From Medicago truncatula (taxonomy: Eukaryota; Streptophyta; Magnoliopsida; Fabales; Fabaceae): a stretch of 64,000 nucleotides of DNA. The first letter of the stretch is position 1; every line of letters starts with the position of its first letter. The stretch covers positions 40,472,972 to 40,536,971 of the forward strand of contig NC_053047.1 in assembly GCF_003473485.1 (NCBI RefSeq). The letters are read 5' to 3'. The notes beneath the pieces are model-generated. The model made no database searches. It was not told where the DNA came from and worked only from the letters and a program-made list of their open reading frames with translations. The position numbers and the translations under genes were made by a program. This document shows, one piece after another, positions 34,367 to 47,050 of this stretch.

Positions 34367-36207
34367 GCCTTCTTTAACTTATTCATAGTTGGATATATCA
34401 CATCACATATTACATATACGCAAGCACTTGTACAAGCATTATTGAGTTCAAACTACTATGAAGGTGTTTTCGACCAATTTAAGACTTATCAACATGCTGT
34501 TACATATGATTTCTAACATTTAGTATAAAGATTTGTTAACAATAAGGCTTTGAATTCATTTTGTTATCGTAGGTTCTATTGTCATGAAAAAAATCCTAAA
34601 ATAAAATATTTAATGTTAAATTGTCCCTTGAAGAACCTAGTTAAAGAGCCAAAAAAACAATTAAAAAATAAAATTATATTAAAATTTAATTTTTTAAGAA
34701 ATTAAGTAAAATATTATAGATATATTTTTTATATTGAGTGAGATTTGAACCTCAGATATTGTATATATGTATATATTATACATTGTCCATACCAACTTTA
34801 TTAAGCTCACATAGACCAAAAATTACAGATGTATAACTAAGCAAACTAGCATTTCAACAAAATCAATAAATATCCCTGTGTTCATGAAAGTTGTTACTAG
34901 TAATGAAAATGAAACAAGATTTAAATCAAGATTCCATCGACATCGAGACCATTGGTCTCTATGTGGCCCCATATTGACCAATAGGAAACTAACACCTTTT
35001 AAGACCTCACAACATACGACAAAAAAGAGACACATGTCCTCGTCTTAGTACAGAACCGTGTCCCACCATTCACTAAATTATAATCACCTTTGTCCAAAAA
35101 AATTCACATTATTAATTTATCAAATGAAAAAAAAAAACGTAACGAATACTGTTACTTTTAATACACGAGTGGCATTAAAGCTCTCGTTCCTTCTTTCTTT
35201 TACCCCGCAAACCAACAACCATCATATTCATCACTCATCAATCGGTACGTACCAGATTCTTCTCATTTCCTTCATAAACCAGCAACAACACCCCCCTCGC
35301 GCACGTTAGCACCTCCCCCTTCGTTTCTCCGTCGTTTATCAATAACCGTTTCCTTTTCACCACCTTCTCTTTCATTCCGTTTCAAAGAGAGAGACAAAGA
35401 GAGCTCTGTCATAGATCGGAGCTCTCTGTTCATTGGTACGTAATCATCATAACCTACTTTTTCATTTCATTCTCTTTTAAACATCGATATTTCTGATCAG
35501 AGACGTATCCTGTGTCTGATACATGTTCGTTCGTGTCCGACACATGTGATTACATTCAATTTATTTGTTATTATTTATTTTCTTATATTACTACCGGTTT
35601 CAACGTGTCATGTAGTTATTTGCATCGGTATCTGTGTTTGTGATTCATAGTTTATAGTTTATTTTCCTTGTGATTTTTTTTTCTGCTTTCTATTTCTCTG
35701 TTTTAGTGATCTCGATTTAGTTAGTTTTCTTTTTTCGATTTAGTTAAACAAATGTTCATAGATTCAGTTTTTTTATTTATTCTTTTACGTTTTTTTCTCT
35801 AGATATTTTGTTTCCTTTGAAAAACAGAGCAATTTGATATCTTCAGTGTGTTCAGTAGAGTAGTATAAATCTGAATTGAAATTAAGAAAGAAATAAAGTT
35901 TGTTATTAGATTTGGATATTGTTTGTGATGAATGAACATATTGATTTGCAGAGTAATTGTGTTTCTATCCTTACTGATTCGTTTTTAGTTATTTTGTATA
36001 GATTAGTGATGATGAAGTTATAATATAGTGATTTGAAAGTTCTATGAGTTATGAGTTATGAGTGATGTTGGAATCTGAATCTGATTTTGATAATGCTAAA
36101 ATTGCGAAGTTTTATAGTTTATAGTTTATCAGTTGGCATTTTGTGTTTTTGAGTGCTTGAAACTTCTAGAGATTAATGAGTTGTATCGAAATATGGTTTA
36201 TGATATA

Positions 36208-36290
36208 ACATTATATTTATGGCGTATTTTGATTCATATAGCCAACCACAATTAGTGGGATATAGCTAGGTTGTTGTTGTTGAGTGCTTG
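36208..36290 (+). mobile_element. RTE-type LINE (or derived SINE) 3' tail
   Basis: TTTTGATTCATATAGCCAAC, then CACAATTAGTGGGATATAGC and TAGGTTGTTGTTGTTG. This is the typical plant RTE 3' end with a (TTG)n tail, also seen complete with coding tail at 39805-40075. Confidence 0.6.
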
Positions 36291-36337
36291 AAACTTCTCT
36301 AGCTATTTTCACTTCGGTAGAATGCATTTATGTGTTT

Positions 36338-36608
36338 GGGCATGTTTGGATAGGCTTATTTGAGCTTATTTACTGGCATAAGCACTTGTGAGATTGTTTA
36401 ATAGAATTTCTGAAACCAACTTATGACATGTTTATAAGTTATTTTCAGTTTATTTCTATAAGCTCTCCAGGATAGTTTATGTAAATAGCTTATTTATAGA
36501 CCATACAAAAACAATTTGACTTGAATTTATCCTGTGTTATAGAAAAAGCTTATTCATAAGTGCTTATGCTATAAGCTGCAAAATAAACTATTTATCCAAG
36601 CATGGTCT
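36338..36608. mobile_element. TGTTTGGAT-type MITE, copy e (transporter 5' UTR intron)
   Basis: Ends GGCATGTTTGGATAGGCTTA and TATTTATCCAAGCATGGTC; the family core is well kept. Confidence 0.8.
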
Positions 36609-36629
36609 TATGTAGGATTAGGGTAAGAA

Positions 36630-36960
36630 TATTCTCAAGACTCCTCTAGTTCTGATACGTAGCTGTTCCTGCACCGAATCACTGTAAAAAAAAAACAGAG
36701 AGGAGAGATGAAGTACCATTACATGCAAGGAGGTATCATGATTTTAGTGGGAATAATATATTAGATGATATAAGTAAAGAAGATAACTTGCAGAGCAAGT
36801 TAGCTAGTGTAGCTTAGTTTCTAGTTTCTATATGCTATTGCTATCCTATCATAGTTATCATAAGCTTTCAGTTTATGTATATATATGATTGTAACCTCTA
36901 ATTTCATCAATAAGAATCATTTTTCTATTGTTCATAATATAATAGCTGCTATTAGAGGAT
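36630..36960. mobile_element. Possible Copia-type LTR remnant
   Basis: A stretch ending in a TATATATATGATTGTAACC, TCATCAATAAGAATCATT run resembles the polyadenylation region of Copia LTRs. No internal domain or clear ends; a weak call. Confidence 0.25.
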
Positions 36961-37388
36961 TATTTTGTGTGTTAGTGTGTTTAGTACGTGTTGAGTTACA
37001 TTGAGCTTTGAATTTTGATAGATCATAGTTCGTTAAGATTTTAAATTTGTTCCTTGTATGTTATATAGATAGCCCTGCCTCCCGAATTGGAAGAGGATTG
37101 TTTGATAGGCTGGTGAAACACTGTATTAATTATAATCAAGAAATATATCTTGGTTCTCAGATAAAGAAGATAGATATATTTAGGAGCTTCGGTTGTTTTT
37201 TAATTTGACTTCCTACAGGATAAACAATATTGTTAGTGTCTCATAAGACATTGGTTTATTTAGCTTCGATTTTTTTTCAGTTTGCTGATATTTCTTGTAA
37301 CCTATTAGTTATATTGTTTTCTACACTCACATAAACCGAATCTTTTCAGTAAAGCTGATTTGGGCAAGCTGTAAGGTGAAATTTTGGC

Positions 37389-40300
37389 ATGTGGGGGCAT
37401 CACCGTGAAAGTTCTATTGTGTACAAACGCACTCCTTCAAAAGATAATTCAAATATGGAAGAAGACGTGGAAGAAAACTTAGGTATCTCTTCATTTAACA
37501 TTTACAAATTGTACTTCAGATTACATGACGTCTTTTAACTCGTTATTCTTTGTTGTGAAATATTGCATCTAACCTGAACCTGAATACCCCCTCATAGAAA
37601 TAACCTACTTCTGAAATCATTGCTACCTTTTCAACATATTCCTTTCAACATTTTATTATTCAAAAGAAAAGCAAATCATCTAATTTTGCTTTTGTTAGTT
37701 TCATAGTTTCATCTAATCTGGCTTTCATAGTTTCATTTATATGTTATTGCTCTTGTCTCTATTATTGATAGTTTGCAGTCGACTGCAGTGCTGAATCTAA
37801 TAACTGAGAAGTGTCTTTTTCGTGATGTACTGCATATTTTTTATTATTTCTTCAACCATGGTAAATACTAATCATGCTGTATATATGTCTGATAGATCTT
37901 TTGGACAACTTCATTGATAAGGAAACCACAAATCCTTCATGGAAGCTTTCTTTACCACATGTACTTGTGGCGACTATTACTTCATTCCTATTTGGATACC
38001 ATCTCGGGTTTGTGCTTCCTTAGTTTCCATTTCTCCATGCCATCTCTTGGTTTTATGGCTTTAATTGGGAATTATTTAAATATTTCAGTTTTGATCCTTT
38101 GATTTTTGGGCTCTACAGAGTTGTTAATGAACCACTGGAGAGCATTTCTGTGGATCTTGGATTCAATGGAAATACCTTGGCAGAAGGTGAAAAATAAGAT
38201 TCCAAAACCTGTACTTCGTTTGATACTATCATGTTATAGTTAAATTTCTTATAATTAGATTTTTTGGGGTTGATTTCAAATGAAGGTCTGGTGGTGAGCA
38301 TATGTCTTGGTGGTGCATTGTTTGGATGTTTACTGAGTGGCTGGATTGCTGATGCGGTGGGGCGACGCAGGGCTTTCCAGTTGTGTGCTTTGCCAATGAT
38401 AATTGGTGCTGCAATGAGGTTATACTTCCAGATTCAATATACATTGTTTGATTCATTCTTTTTTTTTTTCCTTTTTTGTGAGGAATAAATGAGAATTTTC
38501 TTTGCAACTTTTCTTAGATTTTACATTGTTTTTAGTGTTGACGTTCTATTAGTTAATTTTAAAATTTGAATTTATACATTGTTCCTTTGCAAGGAGCATA
38601 ATTAGTATTAGTCTTTGAGGTTCTTTCTATTGATAAAGCAAGTTTATCCTTGTCAATTTCATGCTACTATAGTACAGCTAAGATATGTCGATATCTATTA
38701 TCCATGTGATCAACAGAACTAGTAAGGTTAACAATGTTCTATGAATTTATTCATGTGCTAGTACTCAGTTTTATTTGTTAACGTTCTAGTTTAAAGGTTG
38801 ATCTCTTCGCTATTGTGGAAGCATAGAATATATAATTTATGGTTTCCACTGGGGGCTCTTCTCCCATTATGATATTGTCATGCTACCTTGTAAGTTTTAG
38901 AAAAGAATATATATCTTTCATCTTTCATATATTCTTAAGTATATGCTAATGATAATGTTATAACAACAGAGAAAATCACCCATTTTATGAGTTTCAAAAT
39001 CATAGGTGAAAGGTTATTCTGTTAGCTGACCCTTAGGTTTGATTTTAAGGTGCAAGACTTAGATTTCCTCACGAAAGTTAGTGTATATATATTATACTGG
39101 AGTTAGTATGCTTTTCAAGTTGCTTTTGCCGAAACATCTGACCCCTGTATGTATTTCTTTTCAGTTTGGTCAGCGAAAGTTTTTACATTTTAGTGTTTTA
39201 TCTCTATGTTTTCAAGTATAAGTTCTTATGGATAATTATCTCATTCGAAATTCTGAATATTCAGTGCAGCAACAAACAACTTGTTTGGCATGCTTGTAGG
39301 AAGATTATTTGTTGGAACTGGCTTGGGCTTGGGCCCTCCCGTTGCTGCTCTCTATGTGACAGAGGTATGTAAATTGCCTCTGTTTCACTGGCAAAGATAA
39401 AAGTATAGTGGTTATTCATGTGATTGCTATCTTGAATGATAGGTTTCTCCCGCTTTTGTGCGTGGTACCTATGGGGCGTTAATCCAGATTGCAACATGCT
39501 TCGGTATATTGGGATCGTTATTTATTGGAATCCCTGTCAAAGAAATTTCTGGATGGTATGATATAAATCTTAAATTCATATTATGTGATATTTATACTTG
39601 ATCTCTTTTATAATATGCCCTGAATTTGTTAACTCAGGTGGCGGGTTTGTTTCTGGGTATCTACCATACCTGCAGCTATACTTGCTCTGGCTATGGTCTT
39701 CTGTGCAGAGAGTCCACATTGGTTATACAAGGTTGACACCTAACACTATTTCATCTTGGACATCATCTCTTATTATGATTATATTTATAACTTGTTATAT
39801 TTACGAACATAAAGTAAGCGTAGCAGAAATGAGGATGCTGCGTTGGATGTGTGGTAAGACTAGATGGGATAGAATTAGAAATGACGATATTAGAGAGAGA
39901 GTTGGGGTAGCACCTATGGTAGAAAAGATGGTAGAAACTAGACTTAGGTGGTTTGGGAATGTAGAGAGAAGACCTGTGGGTTTTGATAGAATACTATGGC
40001 GTCGTTTGATTCATGTAGCCGACCCTACTTAGTGCGATAAGTGCGATAAGGCTTGGTGGTTGTTCTATACTTGATTGATTATCTTGAAATCTCTATGTTA
40101 ATGAAGTTGTTAGTTCTTGGTTCTTATTAATTAGCAAGGCAATGTGTAGTGCACGGAAGTTTCTTATCTGTTCATCCCTGCATCTCTTCAACTCCTCATC
40201 CTTTGATAGTCCTTGATCACTTCTCTCTGTTGTCATACAGCAAGGAAGAACTGCTGAAGCAGAAGCTGAGTTTGAAAGACTTCTGGGTGTATCCGAAGCA

Positions 40301-42254
40301 AAATTTGCGATGTCACAGTTATCCAAGGTAGATAGAGGAGAAGATACTGACACTGTGAAGTTCTCTGAATTGCTTCATGGCCATCATTCTAAAGGTATAT
40401 AATTCTATGTCCATCTCTAGGATATTTGTGTCGTTGTGTCTATATGTCATTGTCGTTAGCTTGTCACTAGTTTCTTTAGGTATCCAAAAGTCAATTTGTA
40501 TTCACGAGTTCGTTTTGCAGTTGTTTTTATTGGATCAACCCTATTTGCTTTACAACAGCTATCTGGTATAAACGCTGTGTTTTATTTCTCTTCAACTGTT
40601 TTTAAAAGTGCCGGAGTGCCATCGGATTTTGCAAACGTCTGCATAGGAGTTGCGAATTTGACAGGTACAGTTTCATGTTCATTCTGACAGTATTGAGTTG
40701 TTCAATCCTCAAATGCTAATTTTTTTTTTTTCCGCTTTCCTTAGGATCTATCATTTCGACGGGTTTGATGGATAAACTTGGAAGGAAGGTTCTACTCTTT
40801 TGGAGTTTCTTTGGCATGGTAAATTATGGATAGATGTTCTATTATTTTTTTTCTTCCTTTAATAGCCCAGTTGTCGCATATCATCATACTAAGGGCGACT
40901 TTCACACACATCAAAATATGCATGTCAGGGACAAGTTATCCTTTTTCAAGTCCTGGCTTGGTGTTTATTGTAAAACTTGAAAAATATGGATGACTGTATT
41001 ATTATTTTTATAATGAATATCGACAACTATGAGACGTAATTAGAATTCCTCATGATAGGGAGCCAAACAATAACACAGCTAAACTATCTATAGAAACTAT
41101 ATCTAATAATCGAGGAAAATAAATAAATGAGGGGACTATAGTTTGGATTGTCAACCAACACAAGCACATAACTAAGCATAACTGTGGGAAACTCCCTTTG
41201 TTGTGCTAGTGTTTTGATTATTTAAAAAAAAATATAAAGATCAATATGGTCTTTAATCAGAAAACGTTTTTAACTATATATTTTTTGTACGGTATAGGCG
41301 ATATCAATGATCATTCAAGCCACAGGAGCAAGTACACTTTTACCAACCGCAGGAGCTCTGTACCTATCCGTTGGTGGCATGCTACTGTAAGTATGCTGTT
41401 ACTATGAACACAGATCTTGATTCTTGACAGATGCATCTGTAGTGAAAATTATGAGTAAATTAAATTCATATTTGTAGAAATAGTGATGTGACATTTTCTT
41501 TGCTGAAGAGAAGTTTATTCTACTAACGAATTAAGGTCACTAGTAGATGATGTTTCAAAAGAGAATTTTTTAGGATGTTTTCCACTAATTTTGTTCATCT
41601 TTCATGCAGGTTTGTCTTTACATTTGCTCTCGGAGCTGGCCCAGTTCCGGGTCTACTTCTAACAGAAATTTTTCCCAGTCGAATCAGAGCCAAAGCCATG
41701 GCATTCTGTATGTCTGTTCATTGGGTAATTTCCTTCTGCTTACTTATATAATTTCTGCTGCGTCCTATGACAAATTCGTTATAGTTTATGTAATACCGAT
41801 ACTTCTAATCAAAAGTGTGTCTGGTGTCCGTCATTGACACCTGTGATACATTCAATTAATTCATTTTTCTTTCTTCAAATTATTAACAGCACGCGTCTAG
41901 TGTCTGTGTTTGTTTTCATAGGTTATAATTATATTTGCTGCACACCATTTAGTCTAGATAAGTTTGATAGGTTCTGTTATATGGTTTTAATTTAATCTCT
42001 TGTATTCCAGAACTTTACCATGGTTAAATTAAGAAATGAAGCCTTCTAAAGTTTCTTGCAATCTTGTACAGGTCATTAACTTCTTTGTTGGGTTACTGTT
42101 CTTGCGTTTACTGGAGAAACTTGGTGCACAACTGCTTTACTCAATGTTTGCTACATTCTGCATCATGGCAGTAATTTTTGTAAAAAGAAATGTGGTGGAA
42201 ACCAAAGGGAAATCACTTCAAGAAATTGAAATCGCACTTCTTCCCCAGGAATAG
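37389..42254 (+). CDS. SGB1 / plastidic glucose transporter 2-like hexose transporter, 490 aa
   Basis: Sugar transporter of the major facilitator superfamily. Thirteen coding exons (starting 37389, 37896, 38119, 38286, 39265, 39443, 39638, 40241, 40521, 40745, 41298, 41610 and 42072) join in frame to 1473 nt. MFS motifs: [11 protein letters not shown] after helix 2, [60 protein letters not shown] and the C-terminal [12 protein letters not shown]. Twelve membrane helices are expected. The N-terminus [17 protein letters not shown] and the [11 protein letters not shown] loop match Arabidopsis SGB1 (At1g79820), reported as a Golgi hexose transporter; databases also call it plastidic glucose transporter 2. 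No obvious chloroplast transit peptide is seen. For exon 9 the acceptor at 40520 was chosen because it gives VVFIGSTLF in frame. Confidence 0.93.
39805..40075 (+). mobile_element. RTE-type LINE 3' fragment in a transporter intron
   Basis: The plus frame reads [20 protein letters not shown], then [20 protein letters not shown] and [10 protein letters not shown]. This is the C-terminal end of plant RTE-clade LINE reverse transcriptase proteins, followed by TCATGTAGCCGACCCTACTT and a GATAAGGCTTGGTGGTTG tail. It is 5'-truncated, as is usual, and lies in the intron between the exons ending 39731 and starting 40241, in sense orientation. Confidence 0.8.
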
Positions 42255-43724
42255 AGCTTCTTACAGAGTTCAATTCACTGCAATAATTTTGCATAATTTG
42301 GGCTATCATAGTTTCAGCTATGGTCATATACGTTTTTTGTCCATCTTGGTCTACATAGTACAAGGAGAAGCTCAAGGTAGGAACTATGTATTGTTTAAGT
42401 GTAACATAGTATGAATAGGTTTAGTATATTGATACTACTACTAGCATCTCATGTTGGGGTCCAGTGATTCCATGTCCATGGATAGAGAAATCTGTACAAC
42501 GAGAAAAATAATGGGGGAAATCCATGTTTTCCATAATATTTGTCAACACGTAACGTATTTATTATGTAATATAGTATTTTTCTAGGATTGTAATGGCTTG
42601 TATTTTGTCTTCAAAATGTTACTTTAAATTCTTGAAAATAATGTAATTCTCAAAGTACTATTGACCTTATTCACCAGAGTAAGCAACAAAATCGGTAGGT
42701 AATCAAAACCACATTATTTGGTGGAGTGGTAGCTCCTCTCTCAGTTCCTTACAAAGATTTCCATATTTATTGTCAAGTCACAATTCACAAATTCCATTTC
42801 ATATTTCAAGAAGCAATTTCTCAAATAATTCTTGGGAGAAATATTAACTTTCAAGAATGTGAAAATACTCTCAAAACCCTATTACAAATTCCACGCGGTC
42901 TTTTAAAACAAATATACATTATGCAATCACTTGGCCTTTATTTCAACTCCAGGAAACTGAGAAAAAAGGAGTCAACAAAGGTTGATCTACATAATGATTC
43001 AAATCATTCTAGAGAATTCTAGTTTGAATCTCGTTGTTAATGTAAGAAATTTGTATGTAGATAATATATACCTAACATTAGTGAGTGAGTCATGAAATTC
43101 AACTCACGTAAACTTTGATCTATTAGCACATTTTGGTGGACACTGCATTGGTCGTGAGAATCTTTCATCTTTCTAACTAGGTTGAGTTGCATACCATTGG
43201 CACTTGACAACACAACAAAGTTCTACATTAATTATAACTTAATAATTTGCTAAACTATGCTTGTTATTCAACAATGCATTCTAAATTCTGTTTTTTAACC
43301 ACACAAAAATTCCAACCGCAGATTTCACAAGTGAAGTGCAGCAAATAGAATACCAATAGAAATACACAAATGCCAAATTCAATTCCATGCATATAATGCT
43401 CCCAGAATTCACTATATTTGTACACATGAATATTAAAATATTGCCTATCCCTATAAATTGTCAAAAAAATGTATTTTCAGTCCTCGTCCCCCAGACTAAA
43501 AAACACACAATTTTGTAATTTCAGGAACAAATAAAACCTTTCAGAAGACAAGAATCAATTTTTTCCAATTTCACAGGGATCATAAATATATTTAACAATA
43601 ATTAAAAAAATAGAATTCAATATGCAATCATATCTTCGAGTGTCAGTCCTCAAAATTAGAATCACAATCCTTTCATTTGTTTGTTACCATCAAACCCACT
43701 TGAAGAATCTCATTCTTGTCCATT
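42255..43724. other. Intergenic between convergent genes
   Basis: Holds the 3' UTRs of the transporter (plus) and the kinase (minus). A 98-codon plus frame at 42726-43022 has no recognised motif. A TTTGGTGGAGTGGTAGCTCC stretch at about 42718 looks tRNA-like only by chance; no cloverleaf could be built. Confidence 0.45.
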
Positions 43725-46624
43725 TTAAGTTGAAGGAACTCTTAGCTGAGAAATAGGAACAGGAAGTTGTTCTTCAGAGAAGTACTTGTCATGAAGTAAC
43801 TCCGCCGCAGTGGCTCTCTGAGCTGGATCATAACAGAGCAATCTTTTGACCAAGGAAACTTCATCTTGCAAACAATTTGGCATGCACGCGTCAAGACCAA
43901 TAGGGTTTTCCACCTTATTAAAAGAAATTCTTGCATAATCAGGAAGTTTAGAACAACCACTCCAAGCTTCCTCATCGAGATTACCCAAAACACTAATGAT
44001 TCTACTAATCTGATCAATATCACCTGTTCCAGGAAACAAAGGCTTCAATGTTAACAACTCAGCGAAGACACATCCTAATGACCAAAGATCAACCTCTAAA
44101 CCATAATTAGTTGATCCATAAAGTAGTTCAGGTGCCCTAAACCATCTAGTTCCAACACATGATGTGAGGAAACCATCTAGTTTTTCATCCCTCTCTTCAT
44201 TTGCTTCATATGGCAAAGAATTCTTCCAAGCATCATCGTCGTCGTCACTAGTTGTGCATGTTGCACGGCACGAGTTGTTACCGTCATGCGTGTTGGTGTC
44301 CTTATCATCAGTGTCATATGTGTGACTCTGAATTTTCAGCTCATCTAACACTCTAAAATATTCATCATGAGTCATTCTTTCCTCCTCGTCTTGATTTTCA
44401 TATCCAGTTTGGTTTGCATTGTCTGATAAGGGAATAACATCATGAGGATGTTGGGAATGGGATGAACTTCCATGATTTGTTGCATCAAATCCAGACTTCA
44501 CAAGTATCCTTGCCTGAAAAAAGTAATCAAATTAAAAACGTTCATAGTAGATCAGGAAGCCAATCCCTCTAAAAACAAAGAATCACCTTAGAATGCGTCA
44601 AAGTAAAATTAAACACAAGCAAACACACCCCAAAGAACACAATAAAGAGCTATATGGAAAACACTAAAATCATTGTGGGAAATCACGGTGGACATTGAAA
44701 CTTCTAAAAATCACGATGTGATAACTCTAAACTAATGGTGGCGATTTCCCATCACTCAACCAAACACACACAATCATTATTTCTTTAATCTACATCCAGA
44801 ATGTGGATTTGTACCAACAATCGACCCAAATAACACATCTCTGTCCAAAACTTTAAGAAAACGATCATATGGATCATCTATCCTATATACTATTCATTTA
44901 ACTTATTTATAGTCAAACCTAAGTTTTCACACTTGAGTTTCAACATATGATAGTGTATGTTTGGATTAACTGTGAATTTGGAGAAATCATAGCGTGCTAC
45001 CGTGATTTTAAGAAAAACTACGCATTGAAGCTTCAACCAAACTCAACGTGAATCCAAACATGCACTAAAATTGCAACATTCAGTGGAAGCTAAGCTAATG
45101 CCACAAATTGCAATAATCCATGATTAACCCAAATCACATTACACAAGCAAATTCTAAAACGGTACATTTTGAAACTATAACCACACTCAACATCCCTCCA
45201 AACATGCACTAGGGTCATTTTTGGATAAACAACTTAATTAGCAACTTATACCATAAGCGCTAATCATGTTAACTGTTAAGCATGTATGTATAATCTATTT
45301 CTATAACAATTAACAAAAGAGAAAATAAAGTTAAATTGTTTATATCTAAACGATAAACTGTTTTCATAAGCTATCTTGGGGAGCCTATGAAAATAAGCGT
45401 AAAACAACTTATAAACATGTCCTAAGCTGTTTTCATAAGTTCTCTGAAATAGTCTCACAAATACATATGTCAGTAGATAAGCTCAAATAAGTCAACCCAA
45501 ACATCCTAAAATTGTGTCATTCAGTTAAAGATCAGCTATTGCCACATAACTGCAATAATCCATGAACACAAACCACATTACACAAGCAAATTGCAAACAA
45601 AAAATATCAATAAAGTGAGTCACCTAACAGTGAATAAGCTCATAACTCAAGTAGTTAATAAACTTCATTCAACAACAAATCATTCGGAAAAACTCGGGTT
45701 CAAATCCTGACTATAACAACTAACTATTAGTCAAACTTTACTTACCTCCTGACCTTAGTCTGGATTACCAGAGCCCAAAGCCCAAGAAACACACTCATAA
45801 AACCAAGTGATTTGTAGTTAATAAACTTCACTGGCCGACAAATCATTTGAAAAAACTCAAATCCTGACTAAAACTATTCTTAATCAAACTTTACTTATCT
45901 CCCAAGCCAACTCCAGATTAACGTAGTCCGAAAAACACACTCATTAAAATCAAGTCATTTAACTCAAATAGTTAATAAACTTCATACCCGAATTCAAATC
46001 CGGACTAAAACAAGTCTTAGTCACACTTTACTTACCGACTAACCTAACTCCGAATTACCAGAACCCGATAAACAGACACTCATTAAAAAGCAAACAACAT
46101 AAAACAAAACACACAAATGAAGTAAAAAAACACAAAGATCAAAACTTTATAACAAAAACCTGTCCAAAATCAGCAATTTTCAAAACCCCATTTTCCGAAA
46201 CCAAGAAATTCTCCGGCTTCAAATCTCTGTGAACAATCCCATTCCTATGACAATCATAAACCCCACTAACAATCTGCATCATCCACCCTTTCACTTCACC
46301 ACCACCAAACCCATCTCTGATCACAGTACCCAGATCACTCTTCAAAAACTCCAACACAATCACAGCATCTTCATCCTCTCTCCAGAAGAACTCATGCATG
46401 AAAACCACGTTTTCGGAGCCCCGAAGAATGCGTAAAGCGGTGATTTCTCGTGATGCTGATTGGTGATCGTGGATTTCTTTCAACGCGACGGGTGTTCCGT
46501 CGGAGAGACGGCGGCCGCTGTAGACGTCGGAGTAGGTGCCGGAGCCGATGTGGGTGAAGATGGAGTATTTGGTTGTGATTTCGGGTCGGGTATGGATGCT
46601 CCAACTTTTTGTTGGAGGATCCAT
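43725..46624 (-). CDS. CDKF;1: CDKF;1-like CDK-activating kinase, 417 aa
   Basis: Plant-specific CDK-activating kinase that phosphorylates T-loops of other CDKs, including CDKD. Two exons (46624-46160 and 44513-43725) join in frame to 1254 nt. Motifs: Gly loop IGSGTYSDVY (about 26-35), catalytic Lys in VALKEIH (49), HRDLKPENF (132-140), DFG (152-154), GTRWFRAPELLYGSTNYG and DLWSLGCVFAELL. Between DFG and GTRW lies an acidic, Ser/Thr-rich insert of about 110 residues (with SDDDDDAWKN), the hallmark of CDKF in which the activation segment is lengthened. The PSTAIRE-type helix is replaced by SASREITAL. Arabidopsis CDKF;1 is longer (479 aa from memory). Its single 1.6-kb intron holds a MITE and a triplicated repeat. 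Coding sequence looks intact. Confidence 0.92.
45211..45507. mobile_element. TGTTTGGAT-type MITE, copy f (CDKF;1 intron)
   Basis: Left end AGGGTCATTTTTGGATAAAC and right end AAATAAGTCAACCCAAACAT, with the same core as copies a-e. Confidence 0.8.
45645..46100. repeat. Three tandem units of about 150 bp in the CDKF;1 intron
   Basis: Each has TAGTTAATAAACTTCA, CAAATCC(T/G)GACTA, AGTCA(A/C)ACTTTACTTA and AACACACTCATAAAA-like blocks. The first unit has GGGTTCAAATCC, which resembles an RNA polymerase III B box, so a SINE that became tandem is possible. Confidence 0.65.
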
Positions 46625-46951
46625 GTTCAATTTTCTCAAATATTGAAAAAAATTAATTATAACAAAATGAAAATAAAAGAAGAAATTTTGAGTTTTGGAG
46701 AATTTTTGTGAATGGTGTGTGACTTTCAACTTTTAACACTCTTTGATTTCTCTTTGGGTTTTCAACTCTTTATGTTATTGTTTGTCTTCATTAGTCGCAC
46801 AGTTTGTTATTTTCTATTATTTTTTTCTTCTTAATATTTCTAAATTATTATTCAATTCAATTGATTCTATTAATGGTATAGGACCACATGATGTTATGAA
46901 CTCATTCACTTTCTTTTAATTTGCCTAAGGCTATGTTTGGATTGATGGGTT

Positions 46952-47050
46952 GTAGTGGAATGGAATGGAATGAGATGGTATATAATAAAATTCCATTGTT
47001 TGGATTGATGGGGATGTACGTGGAATGGAATGGAATGCAATGGAACCAAT
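46952..47050. repeat. Left subterminal TGGAATGGAA repeats of the Harbinger element
   Basis: Repeated TGGAATGGAATGGAATG blocks at 46955-46972 and 47020-47045. They mirror the ATTCCATTCCGTTCC array at the right end and are candidate Myb-like/transposase binding sites. Confidence 0.75.

Larger units (their letters stand above)
35160..37388 (+). promoter_or_regulatory. Promoter side, 5' UTR exon and 5' UTR intron of the transporter gene
   Basis: A pyrimidine-rich leader (from about 35200, with AAAGAGAGAGACAAAGAGAG) ends at a GTACGT donor at 35436. The acceptor TCTTTTCAG ends at 37349, and the short UTR remainder leads to the ATG at 37389. The proposed 1.9-kb UTR intron holds an RTE-type tail and a MITE. 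The transcription start cannot be placed from sequence alone. Confidence 0.5.

Noticed and set aside
40480-40520. Alternative acceptor at 40479 for transporter exon 9
   Set aside because: It breaks frame with the preceding exon; the acceptor at 40520 gives [12 protein letters not shown] in frame and fits the family.
42711-42750. tRNA-like GGTGGAGTGGTAGCTCC stretch
   Set aside because: No cloverleaf or B box at the proper distance.
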